Source of the DNA: Bacteroides acidifaciens
GTDB taxonomy: Bacteria; Bacteroidota; Bacteroidia; Bacteroidales; Bacteroidaceae
Direction: 5' to 3'
Length of the DNA stretch: 64,000 bases
NCBI RefSeq assembly: GCF_024623065.1
Contig: NZ_JANJZR010000013.1
Span: forward strand, 16,374-80,373
In this document: one piece after another, positions 8,206 to 15,808 of the stretch
How the letters are laid out: each line of letters starts with the position of its first letter
Numbering within the stretch: position 1 is the stretch's first letter
Translations under genes and position numbers: made by a program
Notes under the pieces: model-generated
The model's database searches: none
Told to the model about the DNA's origin: nothing
The model's input: the letters and a program-made list of their open reading frames with translations, nothing else

Positions 8206-10299
8206 ATGATAGATCAAGTTACCATCGACCGGATATTGGACGCGGCACAGATAATGGATGTCGTCTCGGACTTTGTCACTCTGCGCAAACGCGGTGTCAA
8301 CTACGTCGGCTTGTGTCCATTCCATAGTGACAAGACACCTTCTTTTTACGTTTCGCCTGCCAAAGGGCTTTGCAAATGCTTCGCCTGCGGCAAGGGTGGA
8401 AACGCAGTGCACTTTATCATGGAACACGAGCAGATGTCTTATCCCGAAGCACTGAAATACCTTGCCAAGAAATACAATATTGAAATCAAGGAACGGGAGC
8501 TGAGCGATGAAGAGAAGTTTGTGCAGAGCGAACGTGAAAGTATGTTTATTGTCAATAACTTCGCACGCGACTACTTTCAGAACATACTGAAAAATCATAT
8601 AGACGGCCGCAGCATCGGTATGGCTTACTTCCGCAACCGTGGTTTCCGGGATGATATTATCGAGAAATTCCAATTAGGATACTGTACCGACAACCATGAT
8701 GCTTTCTCCAAAGAAGCGTTACAGAAAGGATACAAGAAAGAGTATTTAGTCAAAACCGGACTTTGCTATGAGACAGACGACCACCGTTTGCAGGATCGTT
8801 TTTGGGGACGTGTCATTTTCCCTGTGCATACTCTTTCCGGCAAAGTCGTGGCTTTTGGTGGACGTGTACTTGCCAGTGCCACCAAAGGTGTAAAAGTCAA
8901 ATATGTCAACTCTCCAGAATCGGAGATTTACCATAAGAGTAACGAATTATACGGTATATACTTCGCCAAACAGGCAATTGTGAAACAAGACCGTTGTTTT
9001 TTAGTCGAGGGCTATACGGATGTTATTTCCATGCATCAATCCGGTATAGAAAACGTGGTAGCTTCTTCGGGAACGGCTCTTACACCGGGACAAATCCGTA
9101 TGATTCATCGGTTTACCAATAATATGACTGTGCTCTATGACGGCGACGCTGCTGGTATAAAGGCTTCTATCCGAGGCATTGATATGCTGCTTGAAGAAGG
9201 CATGAATATCAAAGTTTGTCTGCTGCCCGATGGCGACGACCCGGACTCTTTTGCCCGCAAACATAACTCTACGGAATTCCAAGCCTTCATATCGGAGCAT
9301 GAGACGGACTTTATCCGCTTCAAGACCAACTTGCTGCTGGAAGATGCCGGAAAAGATCCTATCAAACGGGCAGAGTTGATCGGCAACTTGGTACAAAGCA
9401 TCTCCGTCATACCAGAAGCGATTGTACGGGATGTCTATATCAAAGAATGTGCCCAATTATTGCATGTAGAAGATAAATTGCTGGTATCGGAAGTTGCCAA
9501 AAGACGGGAAACGCAAGCGAAGAAACGGGCTGAACAGAGTGAACGCGACCGCCGGATTGCCCAAAGAACGGCTTCAATGGTCCAGCAAGGTCAGCAAGGC
9601 GAAGCAAATGGAAATGCCCCCATGCCTGATGGTGATGTTCCATTGCCAGTGGAGGTTGCTGATGCCGGATATGCAGAAACGCCTTTTCCGCCACAAGAAG
9701 ATAACTATGCTTCATTTATTCCACAAGAAGGAAAAGAGGGACAAGAGTTCTATAAATTCGAACGACTGATATTGCAGGCTGTAGTCCGTCATGGTGAGAA
9801 AGTCATGTGCAACTTGACTGACGAAGAGGGTAATGAAATCCCTGTGACCGTCATAGAATATATTATCAACGACTTGAAGGAAGATGATCTGGCTTTCCAT
9901 AACCCGTTGCACCGCCAAATGTTGTCGGAAGCTGCCGCACATATGCATGACCCCAATTTCATTGCAGAACGCTATTTTCTGGCGCATCCCGATCCGGTTA
10001 TCAGCAAACTGAGCGTAGACTTGATTAATGTACGTTATCAGCTTAGCAAATATCATTCCAAGTCACAGAAGATTGTGACAGATGAAGAACGGCTTTACGA
10101 ACTGGTTCCGATGCTGATGATTAACTTCAAATACGCAATTGTAACGGAAGAGTTAAAGCATATGCTCTATGCTTTACAAGACCCCGCCCTTGCACATGAT
10201 AATGAGAAGTGCGATTCGTTAATGCAACGCTATAATGAACTGAGAACAGTACAAAACATTATGGCAAAACGATTAGGGGACAGGGTCGTATTGCGATAA
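8206..10299 (+). CDS. dnaG: DNA primase
   Basis: A 697-residue DnaG primase, which makes RNA primers at the replication fork together with the DnaB helicase. The N-terminal CHC2 zinc finger uses C37, H40, C58 and C61 (LCPFHSDKTPSF, CKCFACGKGG). The catalytic TOPRIM domain shows VEGYTDVISMHQSG with its glutamate, LYDGDAAG and PDGDDPD. The C-terminal third (about 440 on) is a low-complexity Gln/Glu/Ala-rich linker followed by a helicase-interaction-type helical domain. ATG 8206 was preferred over the upstream in-frame start at 8140, because 8140 lies before the mapped promoter and in the terminator loop, while 8206 has a purine-rich AGGAGAAAAGAAG just before it. Confidence 0.96.
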   Translation: MIDQVTIDRILDAAQIMDVVSDFVTLRKRGVNYVGLCPFHSDKTPSFYVSPAKGLCKCFACGKGGNAVHFIMEHEQMSYPEALKYLAKKYNIEIKERELSDEEKFVQSERESMFIVNNFARDYFQNILKNHIDGRSIGMAYFRNRGFRDDIIEKFQLGYCTDNHDAFSKEALQKGYKKEYLVKTGLCYETDDHRLQDRFWGRVIFPVHTLSGKVVAFGGRVLASATKGVKVKYVNSPESEIYHKSNELYGIYFAKQAIVKQDRCFLVEGYTDVISMHQSGIENVVASSGTALTPGQIRMIHRFTNNMTVLYDGDAAGIKASIRGIDMLLEEGMNIKVCLLPDGDDPDSFARKHNSTEFQAFISEHETDFIRFKTNLLLEDAGKDPIKRAELIGNLVQSISVIPEAIVRDVYIKECAQLLHVEDKLLVSEVAKRRETQAKKRAEQSERDRRIAQRTASMVQQGQQGEANGNAPMPDGDVPLPVEVADAGYAETPFPPQEDNYASFIPQEGKEGQEFYKFERLILQAVVRHGEKVMCNLTDEEGNEIPVTVIEYIINDLKEDDLAFHNPLHRQMLSEAAAHMHDPNFIAERYFLAHPDPVISKLSVDLINVRYQLSKYHSKSQKIVTDEERLYELVPMLMINFKYAIVTEELKHMLYALQDPALAHDNEKCDSLMQRYNELRTVQNIMAKRLGDRVVLR

Positions 10300-10304
10300 T
10301 TCTT

Positions 10305-10341
10305 CCCCGATGCCGGACACTCTCTTCCCCTGGTGCCGGAC
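10305..10341. repeat. Two CCCCxGTGCCGGAC repeats between dnaG and folE
   Basis: CCCCGATGCCGGAC (10305-10318) and CCCCTGGTGCCGGAC (10327-10341) stand in the 70-base gap between the convergent dnaG and folE genes. The same motif occurs three times at 53064-53143, far away and also intergenic. The role is unknown. Confidence 0.65.
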
Positions 10342-10369
10342 AGAAATCACGTTTCCAATAAGTGTCTCT

Positions 10370-10960
10370 CTACAAAGTTCCGTGTTGAATCAGATTCATA
10401 AACTCCTCACGTGTCTTTGCCTGATTGAAAGCGCCTGTAAAGTCTGAAGTAGTAGTAATGGAGTTTTGTTTTTCCACACCGCGCATTTGCATGCACATAT
10501 GCTTTGCTTCCACTACGACCATTACTCCTAATGGATTCAATGTTTCCTGAATACATTCTTTGATTTGCAGCGTCATGCGCTCCTGCACCTGCAGACGGTG
10601 AGAGAAAATATCGACTACACGGGCAATCTTACTTAACCCGGTGATATAGCCGTTAGGGATATAAGCCACGTGAGCCTTTCCGTAGAACGGCAGCATGTGA
10701 TGTTCGCAAAGAGAGAAGAAATCAATGTCCTTCACAATCACCATCTGGCTATATTCTTCCTGAAATTTAGCAGACTGAAGCACTTCGTGAGGATCCATAT
10801 GATAGCCCTTTGTCAGACTCAACATCGCTTTAGCCACCCGTTCGGGAGTTTTCAACAATCCTTCCCGTTCGGTATCCTCACCCAACAAAGTTATAATACT
10901 GTGATAATGACTTTTCAACTCTTCCAGATTCGGAGAGATAATTTCTTCTTTTCCTAACAT
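10370..10960 (-). CDS. folE: GTP cyclohydrolase I
   Basis: A 196-residue type I GTP cyclohydrolase, which converts GTP to 7,8-dihydroneopterin triphosphate for folate (and pterin or queuosine) synthesis. The zinc ligands are visible as the Cys and His of [10 protein letters not shown] and the Cys of [24 protein letters not shown] and the C-terminal TSDFTGAF fit the family. Length is normal for a bacterial enzyme. It is the last gene of a minus-strand operon (DUF1599, DoxX-like, tpiA, SPOR, folE) and begins 7 bases after the SPOR gene ends. Confidence 0.96.
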   Translation of the reverse strand: MLGKEEIISPNLEELKSHYHSIITLLGEDTEREGLLKTPERVAKAMLSLTKGYHMDPHEVLQSAKFQEEYSQMVIVKDIDFFSLCEHHMLPFYGKAHVAYIPNGYITGLSKIARVVDIFSHRLQVQERMTLQIKECIQETLNPLGVMVVVEAKHMCMQMRGVEKQNSITTTSDFTGAFNQAKTREEFMNLIQHGTL

Positions 10961-10967
10961 GATAGAT

Positions 10968-11417
10968 TTATAAAGGGATATTTATCTGGTCTCTTACAAT
11001 AGAAACCTCTTTAAACACACCGGTAGCTTTCAACCGACGCATCATTGCGTCCGCTTCTTCAATGCTCCGGAAATCACCCACACGGCAAAGCCAACGGGGC
11101 GGAGTGAAGGAAGTATATATCGGCAATTCCGGAAAATACTCTTTGATACGTGAAGCCACATGATAAGCATCATTCTTCGCCTGACGGGTATTGTTACCCG
11201 CATACGCCTGTATCCTGTATCCGGAAGCCTTTATTACTTTATGTTCACCTGTCGCAGGACGCTCCACACCAATCAGAGCACCAATACGGGGGTCTTGATG
11301 AATAGTCACTTTCCCCTGCCCCGGCACTGTACGTTCCAAGCTTTTGACAATGTTCTGTGCTTGTATGCCGACACCTGCCAAGACCAACAATAAAGTAAGT
11401 AAAGCTAGTTTTCTCAT
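10968..11417 (-). CDS. SPOR domain secreted protein
   Basis: A 149-residue protein with a signal peptide ([21 protein letters not shown]) and a C-terminal SPOR domain, the peptidoglycan-binding fold seen in cell division proteins (about residues 65-145: [21 protein letters not shown] through [15 protein letters not shown]). SPOR domains bind glycan strands stripped of stem peptides at division septa, so a periplasmic, cell-wall-associated role is likely. It lies between tpiA and folE in the same operon, with a hairpin in the tpiA-SPOR gap. The function beyond peptidoglycan binding is not evident. Confidence 0.85.
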   Translation of the reverse strand: MRKLALLTLLLVLAGVGIQAQNIVKSLERTVPGQGKVTIHQDPRIGALIGVERPATGEHKVIKASGYRIQAYAGNNTRQAKNDAYHVASRIKEYFPELPIYTSFTPPRWLCRVGDFRSIEEADAMMRRLKATGVFKEVSIVRDQINIPL

Positions 11418-11431
11418 TACAAATAATTATT

Positions 11432-11458
11432 AGGCACGGACCGTGTGAATCCGTGCCT
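11432..11458. repeat. AGGCACGG hairpin between tpiA and the SPOR gene
   Basis: AGGCACGGA (11432-11440) pairs with TCCGTGCCT (11450-11458). The T run on either side is weak, so this may be a partial terminator or an RNA processing hairpin inside the operon. A larger hairpin with the same AGGCACGG end lies at 55191-55259. Confidence 0.6.
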
Positions 11459-11472
11459 GAAATAAGTTTTAA

Positions 11473-12231
11473 TTACGCGTTAAATGCATCAATGATACCT
11501 TTGAAATCAGATACTTTCAGAGCAGCGCCACCAATCAAACCACCGTCAACGTCCGGATTAGCAAACAGTTCTTTAGCGTTAGAAGGCTTGCAGCTACCAC
11601 CATAAAGAATAGAAGTATTGTCTGCGATTTCTTTACCATACTTGTCAGCTACGATTGAACGAATGAAAGCGTGGATTTCCTGAGCTTGTTCAGGAGAAGC
11701 TGTTTTTCCCGTACCGATAGCCCAAACCGGCTCGTAAGCCAATACAATCTTAGAGAAGTCTTCGGCAGACAGAGAGAATACAGATTCCATCTGAGCAGCT
11801 ACCACTTCATTCTGCTTGTTAGCTTCGCGTTCTTCCAATACTTCGCCAATACAGAAAATCGGAGTCAGACCGTTAGCCAAAGCCAATTTCACTTTTTCTT
11901 CGAGGATAGCAACTGTTTCGCCATAGTAAGCACGACGTTCAGAGTGACCCAGGATTACATATTTAGCCCCGGTAGAAGCAACCATCTCAGCAGAAACTTC
12001 ACCTGTATATGCTCCTGATACTTTGTCAGCACAGTTTTCAGCACCTACACCGATCTTAGCAGCGTCTACCAACGGAGTAACAGAAGCCAAGTGGATAAAC
12101 GGAGTACAGATGATTACATCACAGTTAGGCTTTTCGTTAGCCAATGCTTCGTTCAATTCTTTAGCCAAAGCGATACCCTCCTGAAGGGTTTTGTTCATTT
12201 TCCAGTTTCCTGCAACAATGTTCTTTCTCAT
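11473..12231 (-). CDS. tpiA: Triosephosphate isomerase
   Basis: A 252-residue TIM-barrel enzyme interconverting dihydroxyacetone phosphate and glyceraldehyde 3-phosphate in glycolysis. [11 protein letters not shown] gives the N-terminal Asn and Lys, [10 protein letters not shown] the electrophilic His, and [11 protein letters not shown] the catalytic Glu and flexible loop; [10 protein letters not shown] and GGLIGGAAL form the phosphate site. Full length. It is the third gene of the operon, after the DoxX-like gene (46-base gap holding an AT-rich linker). Confidence 0.98.
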   Translation of the reverse strand: MRKNIVAGNWKMNKTLQEGIALAKELNEALANEKPNCDVIICTPFIHLASVTPLVDAAKIGVGAENCADKVSGAYTGEVSAEMVASTGAKYVILGHSERRAYYGETVAILEEKVKLALANGLTPIFCIGEVLEEREANKQNEVVAAQMESVFSLSAEDFSKIVLAYEPVWAIGTGKTASPEQAQEIHAFIRSIVADKYGKEIADNTSILYGGSCKPSNAKELFANPDVDGGLIGGAALKVSDFKGIIDAFNA

Positions 12232-12277
12232 TTTGTTTTCTTTATTTAAAGGGTTAATAAATTTACTATTCTCTTAT

Positions 12278-13576
12278 TTACGATTTACTATTTATAACGG
12301 ACTTCCGTTCTCTGCGACGAACAACCAGGATATCCAGTCCCAATACCAACAGCAATGGAATGATGAACCACAAAAATACATATCCTACGGTGTGGACGTC
12401 ACTCACCATCTTCTGCTGTCCCAACGACAGATTTTCCAGTTTGCCGGTCAGCACATATTCATCCGGTATATCCTCGTCACTCCATTTATTCAGAATCTTC
12501 CCGTTCTTTATCAACATCAATCCCGGGTTGGAGCGTACCATCGTCTTCAACGTTATATCATCCATCTGGCAGAAAGGATATTCCGCTCCGGTCTTATCCT
12601 TCCACAGTTCTATCTGTTCCTCAGGTGAAGAAGTCAGGCAATAGAACTTATAGCCATGCTCCACCGAGTAATCGTATATTTCGTTAATCAGGTCGATATT
12701 ACTGTCGTCCGCTTCTTCAATCCGATGGGCAACCAACAGGAAAGTATATCCCATATCAGTCAATACCTCTTCCGTTATATCGTCTCCCGTGCGCAAGTCC
12801 ATCATAGAGAAATCATGGATAGGCGGTTCATAGCCTTTCTCTTTGAGTTTGGTACGTGTGTCGACAAATGTCCACGTACTGTCCGGATAGTTATCCAGCG
12901 TAAACTCTTTCTTTTCCCCATTCTTCTCTAAAATAAAGATACTTTCATATACACTTGGTTTTGCTCCTTCGGGTGTTGTCATTCCCTCCGGAATATTCTT
13001 TCCTATCTTGTAGGGGCGAAAGTCTAAAACAGGCAAACGGTCCAAGCAATAGAATGACAGGGAAAATACAAAAAAGAGTGTATATAAGGAAACCAGCCAT
13101 GCCATTTTCACACTGATAAAGCGGATCAGCATCGTTCTGTAACGGAATGCTGCGATTGCAGCAAGTGACAGTATGACATTCTTGCCGAATGTTTCCCAAT
13201 TCGTCAATATCCAGGCATCACCGAAACAACCGCAGTCTGCAACCGGATCGAAGATTGCAAGATACAGAGTCAACGGTGTCATGACAATCATCAACATCAA
13301 CGCCAATGAAGAGGCCAATGTTCTCCGCGTACCAAAGAACAGGGAGATGCCGACAAAAAACTCAATGGCGGATAGCGTAATGCCCCCCAACAGAGGGAAA
13401 AATGAAGGAAACCAGGAAGCCATGCCGAATGCAGTCAGATAATCCTGTATCTTATACTGGAAACCCAGCGGATCAACTGCCTTCACAAACCCGGAGAAAA
13501 TAAACGAAGCCGCTAAAAGAAAGCGACTGGTATTTGCTACCACTCCCTGAATGATATGTAGGTTCTTATCCTTCAA
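12278..13576 (-). CDS. DoxX-like membrane protein with thioredoxin-fold C-terminus
   Basis: A 432-residue protein. The N-terminal half (about 1-175) has four to five hydrophobic segments (FLLAASFIFSGFVKAVDPLG, FFPLLGGITLSAIEFFVGIS, LALMLMIVMTPLTLYLAIF and others) in the DoxX/methylamine-utilisation MauE style, with a DCGCFGD motif in a loop. A further membrane segment follows near 165-185. The soluble part (about 200-395) resembles a thioredoxin/TlpA fold (FKFYCLTSS-like strand; MVRSNPGLMLIKNGKILNKW) but has no CxxC. A last hydrophobic segment lies near 400-420. It overlaps the DUF1599 gene by 11 bases. A role in envelope redox chemistry is suggested by the fold only. Confidence 0.7.
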   Translation of the reverse strand: MKDKNLHIIQGVVANTSRFLLAASFIFSGFVKAVDPLGFQYKIQDYLTAFGMASWFPSFFPLLGGITLSAIEFFVGISLFFGTRRTLASSLALMLMIVMTPLTLYLAIFDPVADCGCFGDAWILTNWETFGKNVILSLAAIAAFRYRTMLIRFISVKMAWLVSLYTLFFVFSLSFYCLDRLPVLDFRPYKIGKNIPEGMTTPEGAKPSVYESIFILEKNGEKKEFTLDNYPDSTWTFVDTRTKLKEKGYEPPIHDFSMMDLRTGDDITEEVLTDMGYTFLLVAHRIEEADDSNIDLINEIYDYSVEHGYKFYCLTSSPEEQIELWKDKTGAEYPFCQMDDITLKTMVRSNPGLMLIKNGKILNKWSDEDIPDEYVLTGKLENLSLGQQKMVSDVHTVGYVFLWFIIPLLLVLGLDILVVRRRERKSVINSKS

Positions 13577-14108
13577 ATTCTATCTTTATGAGTCCGAAAA
13601 CAGAGTAATTTATCATATCCATGTAATTGGCATCGATTCCCTCAGACACCAATGTATTGCCGGACAGGCTTTCAATCTGCTTGGTACGGTATATCTTCAT
13701 CAAAATCAAGTCTGTGTAAGAGCTGACACGCATACTCCGCCAAGCCTCGTCATAGTCATGATTTTTGGCAAGCATCAGTTCTAATGCTTCTTTAGCGTAT
13801 TTATCATATAAAGCCATCGCTTCTTCATTACTGATATCGGCAGATTCGGCATAGCCCAACTCCAACTGGATAAGTCCGATAATTCCATAGTTGACAATTG
13901 CGATAAATTCAGCACGGATTCCCTCGTCAATCAGGGTTACTCCCTTAGTTTCGATACTACGGATCCGGTTGGCTTTGATAAAAATCTGGTCAGTTACAGA
14001 AGCCGGACGCAGGATACGCCACGCAGACCCGTAATCGTGCAGCTTCTTGGAAAATAAGTCACGGCACAAAGCGATGACATGTTCAAATTGTTGCTTGGTA
14101 TCTTTCAT
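13566..14108 (-). CDS. DUF1599 domain protein
   Basis: A 180-residue cytoplasmic protein of the DUF1599 family. It contains two copies of the same unit: KLHDYGSAWRILRPASVTD with IKANRIRSIE, and KNHDYDEAWRSMRVSSYTD with MKIYRTKQIE. The repeated HDY, AW and R...TD pattern resembles nucleotide-binding or pyrophosphatase-type helical proteins, but no activity is established from the sequence. The ATG at 14108 was preferred over the upstream TTG at 14138, because the -7 box at 14127-14134 would put the transcript start after the TTG. First gene of the operon leading to tpiA and folE. Confidence 0.8.
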   Translation of the reverse strand: MKDTKQQFEHVIALCRDLFSKKLHDYGSAWRILRPASVTDQIFIKANRIRSIETKGVTLIDEGIRAEFIAIVNYGIIGLIQLELGYAESADISNEEAMALYDKYAKEALELMLAKNHDYDEAWRSMRVSSYTDLILMKIYRTKQIESLSGNTLVSEGIDANYMDMINYSVFGLIKIEFEG

Positions 14109-14126
14109 CTTCTTCCAAATAGTGCG

Positions 14127-14134
14127 CAAAGGTA
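14127..14134 (-). promoter_or_regulatory. -7 box of the DUF1599-tpiA-folE operon
   Basis: On the minus strand this reads TACCTTTG, a full match to TAnnTTTG, about 19 bases before the ATG at 14108. No clear -33 element was found. Confidence 0.55.
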
Positions 14135-14157
14135 ACAATAATTAAGTAAAAACAGAA

Positions 14158-14191
14158 AGAGGGCACTCTAAATTATATTAAAGTGCCCTCT
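14158..14191 (-). terminator. Terminator after the M23 peptidase gene
   Basis: AGAGGGCACT (14158-14167) pairs perfectly with AGTGCCCTCT (14182-14191). On the minus strand the hairpin is followed by a T-rich run at 14150-14157, about 40 bases after the stop of the M23 gene. Confidence 0.8.
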
Positions 14192-14229
14192 TCCAAAGCT
14201 ATTGTATTACTGTTTTATAAGCAAGCGGG

Positions 14230-15102
14230 TTATGAACAACGCAAAACCTGTCCGATACGCAAAGTTGTAGTCGGTTTGATACGGTTCAATTTACAAAGTG
14301 TGCTGACCGACACTCCACGCAATTTGGCAATGCGTGATAAAGTATCTCCACTCTTCACCTTATGATAGCGGATTGCTCCATCGGCTACCTGAGTATCATG
14401 TGAGCCTGCGCGTTTCACGCCTTTTGTCTTTCTGAACGTATAAGTATCGGCAACAATATCTTGTTTCGGGAAGTCGAACATATAAACCGGATTGATTGCA
14501 ATTCCCAAGAAACGGGTTTCAAAATGCAGGTGCGAACCGGTAGAGCGTCCCGTATTGCCCCCCAAACCAATAACCTCTCCTGCTTTCACTAATTGGTTTT
14601 CCTCAACCAATTGTTTGGACAAGTGGCCATATACAGTCTCCAAGCCATTATCATGACGGATAACGACATATTTACCATATCCTCTCCGCTCGTATTTTAC
14701 GATACGCACTTTACCGTCAAAAGCTGCCACAATAGTATCCCCGATGTTCACTTTCAAGTCAAGTCCATTGTGCATTCTTCTCCAACGGGGTCCGAAAGGT
14801 GAAGTAATTTTCGTGCTCGAAGTCGGCATATGGAAGCCTGTCAGGTCGATAGTGTAAGTTTCAGGGATAATAGCATTTCCATAAGTATGTACATACTGGT
14901 TGTTCCAGTTAGGATAAAGACTTAGGGCAGGGTATTCGGACTGTTCGGCGCGGATTTGCTTTTGCAATGCCAAAGAGTCTACAGATTTTAATTTTTTGTC
15001 TATCGGTGCCTGGCGGGCAATCAGGTCTTGAGAGAAAGAGCTCAGACTAACCATAGCCGCTACGGCCACCAATCCAGTTTTAATAATGCAATTGAAATTC
15101 AT
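14230..15102 (-). CDS. M23 family metallopeptidase with LysM domain
   Basis: A 290-residue exported peptidoglycan hydrolase. A signal peptide (about 1-25) is followed by a spacer, an M23 lysostaphin-type endopeptidase domain (about 105-220) and a C-terminal LysM domain (about 243-289, YHKVKSGDTLSRIAKLRGVS). The zinc motifs are present: H(N)GLD with its Asp and the HLHFE motif with its His, plus the YGHL histidine. The domain order differs from E. coli NlpD, where LysM precedes M23. It may act as an amidase activator or as an active DD-endopeptidase; the intact zinc residues favour activity. It starts 20 bases after ndk ends and is probably co-transcribed with it. Confidence 0.9.
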   Translation of the reverse strand: MNFNCIIKTGLVAVAAMVSLSSFSQDLIARQAPIDKKLKSVDSLALQKQIRAEQSEYPALSLYPNWNNQYVHTYGNAIIPETYTIDLTGFHMPTSSTKITSPFGPRWRRMHNGLDLKVNIGDTIVAAFDGKVRIVKYERRGYGKYVVIRHDNGLETVYGHLSKQLVEENQLVKAGEVIGLGGNTGRSTGSHLHFETRFLGIAINPVYMFDFPKQDIVADTYTFRKTKGVKRAGSHDTQVADGAIRYHKVKSGDTLSRIAKLRGVSVSTLCKLNRIKPTTTLRIGQVLRCS

Positions 15103-15121
15103 TCGTTCTTTGTCAATTCAT

Positions 15122-15586
15122 TTAATATTCATCGTTTGCATACAGGTAGTCAAATGTCGCCTGTTTGTAATTGAATATCTCTTCCGGTTTAAAAAATCTC
15201 TTTAATTCAATAGCTGCAGTCTCCGGTGAATCGGAAGCATGAACTATATTCTCTTGAAAACTCATGCTGTAATCCCCACGAATGGTTCCCGGGGCAGCCA
15301 GACGTCCATTAGTTGGTCCTGCCAACGTACGGACCGTTTGAATAGCATCCACACCCTCAAAACAACAAACAACAACAGGAGCTGTCATCATTGAATCTTT
15401 CACACGTTGAAAGAACGGTTTGCCACTGAGGTGGGCATAATGTTCGCTTAGCAATTCATCTGTCAGTTGCATCATCTTCATGCCGGCCAACCGCAATCCT
15501 TTACGTTCGAAACGATGAATAATCTCACCAATCAGTCCCCGTTGTAGGGTACACGGTTTTAAAATGACCAGCGTTTTTTCAAGCAT
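15122..15586 (-). CDS. ndk: Nucleoside diphosphate kinase
   Basis: A 154-residue nucleoside diphosphate kinase that balances NTP and dNTP pools. The catalytic histidine is in NIVHASDSPETAAIE near residue 115, and TLVILKP, the N-terminal nucleotide-site strand, and GPTN are present. Length is normal. It has its own promoter to the right and is followed by the M23 peptidase gene on the same strand. Confidence 0.97.
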   Translation of the reverse strand: MLEKTLVILKPCTLQRGLIGEIIHRFERKGLRLAGMKMMQLTDELLSEHYAHLSGKPFFQRVKDSMMTAPVVVCCFEGVDAIQTVRTLAGPTNGRLAAPGTIRGDYSMSFQENIVHASDSPETAAIELKRFFKPEEIFNYKQATFDYLYANDEY

Positions 15587-15637
15587 AATACTCGACTTTT
15601 CAAATGGTTAAACGATACATTTACTAAAAAATTCCTC

Positions 15638-15667
15638 CAAAGGTAGTATTTTCCTACGAAACAACAA
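15638..15667 (-). promoter_or_regulatory. ndk promoter
   Basis: On the minus strand a TTG (15665-15667) is followed 19 bases later by TACCTTTG (15638-15645), about 50 bases before the ndk ATG. Confidence 0.6.
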
Positions 15668-15808
15668 GGGAGTTATTAACTATTTTTCAGATGATTAGCA
15701 ACAAGAGAGAAAAGGAATGAGTCTTTAACCCCCTATAAATAGGAGAGATAAGAGCCAAATATGTTATGCAACACATTTACGCAAACAAGCCGCATGTTTA
15801 ACCGTTTT

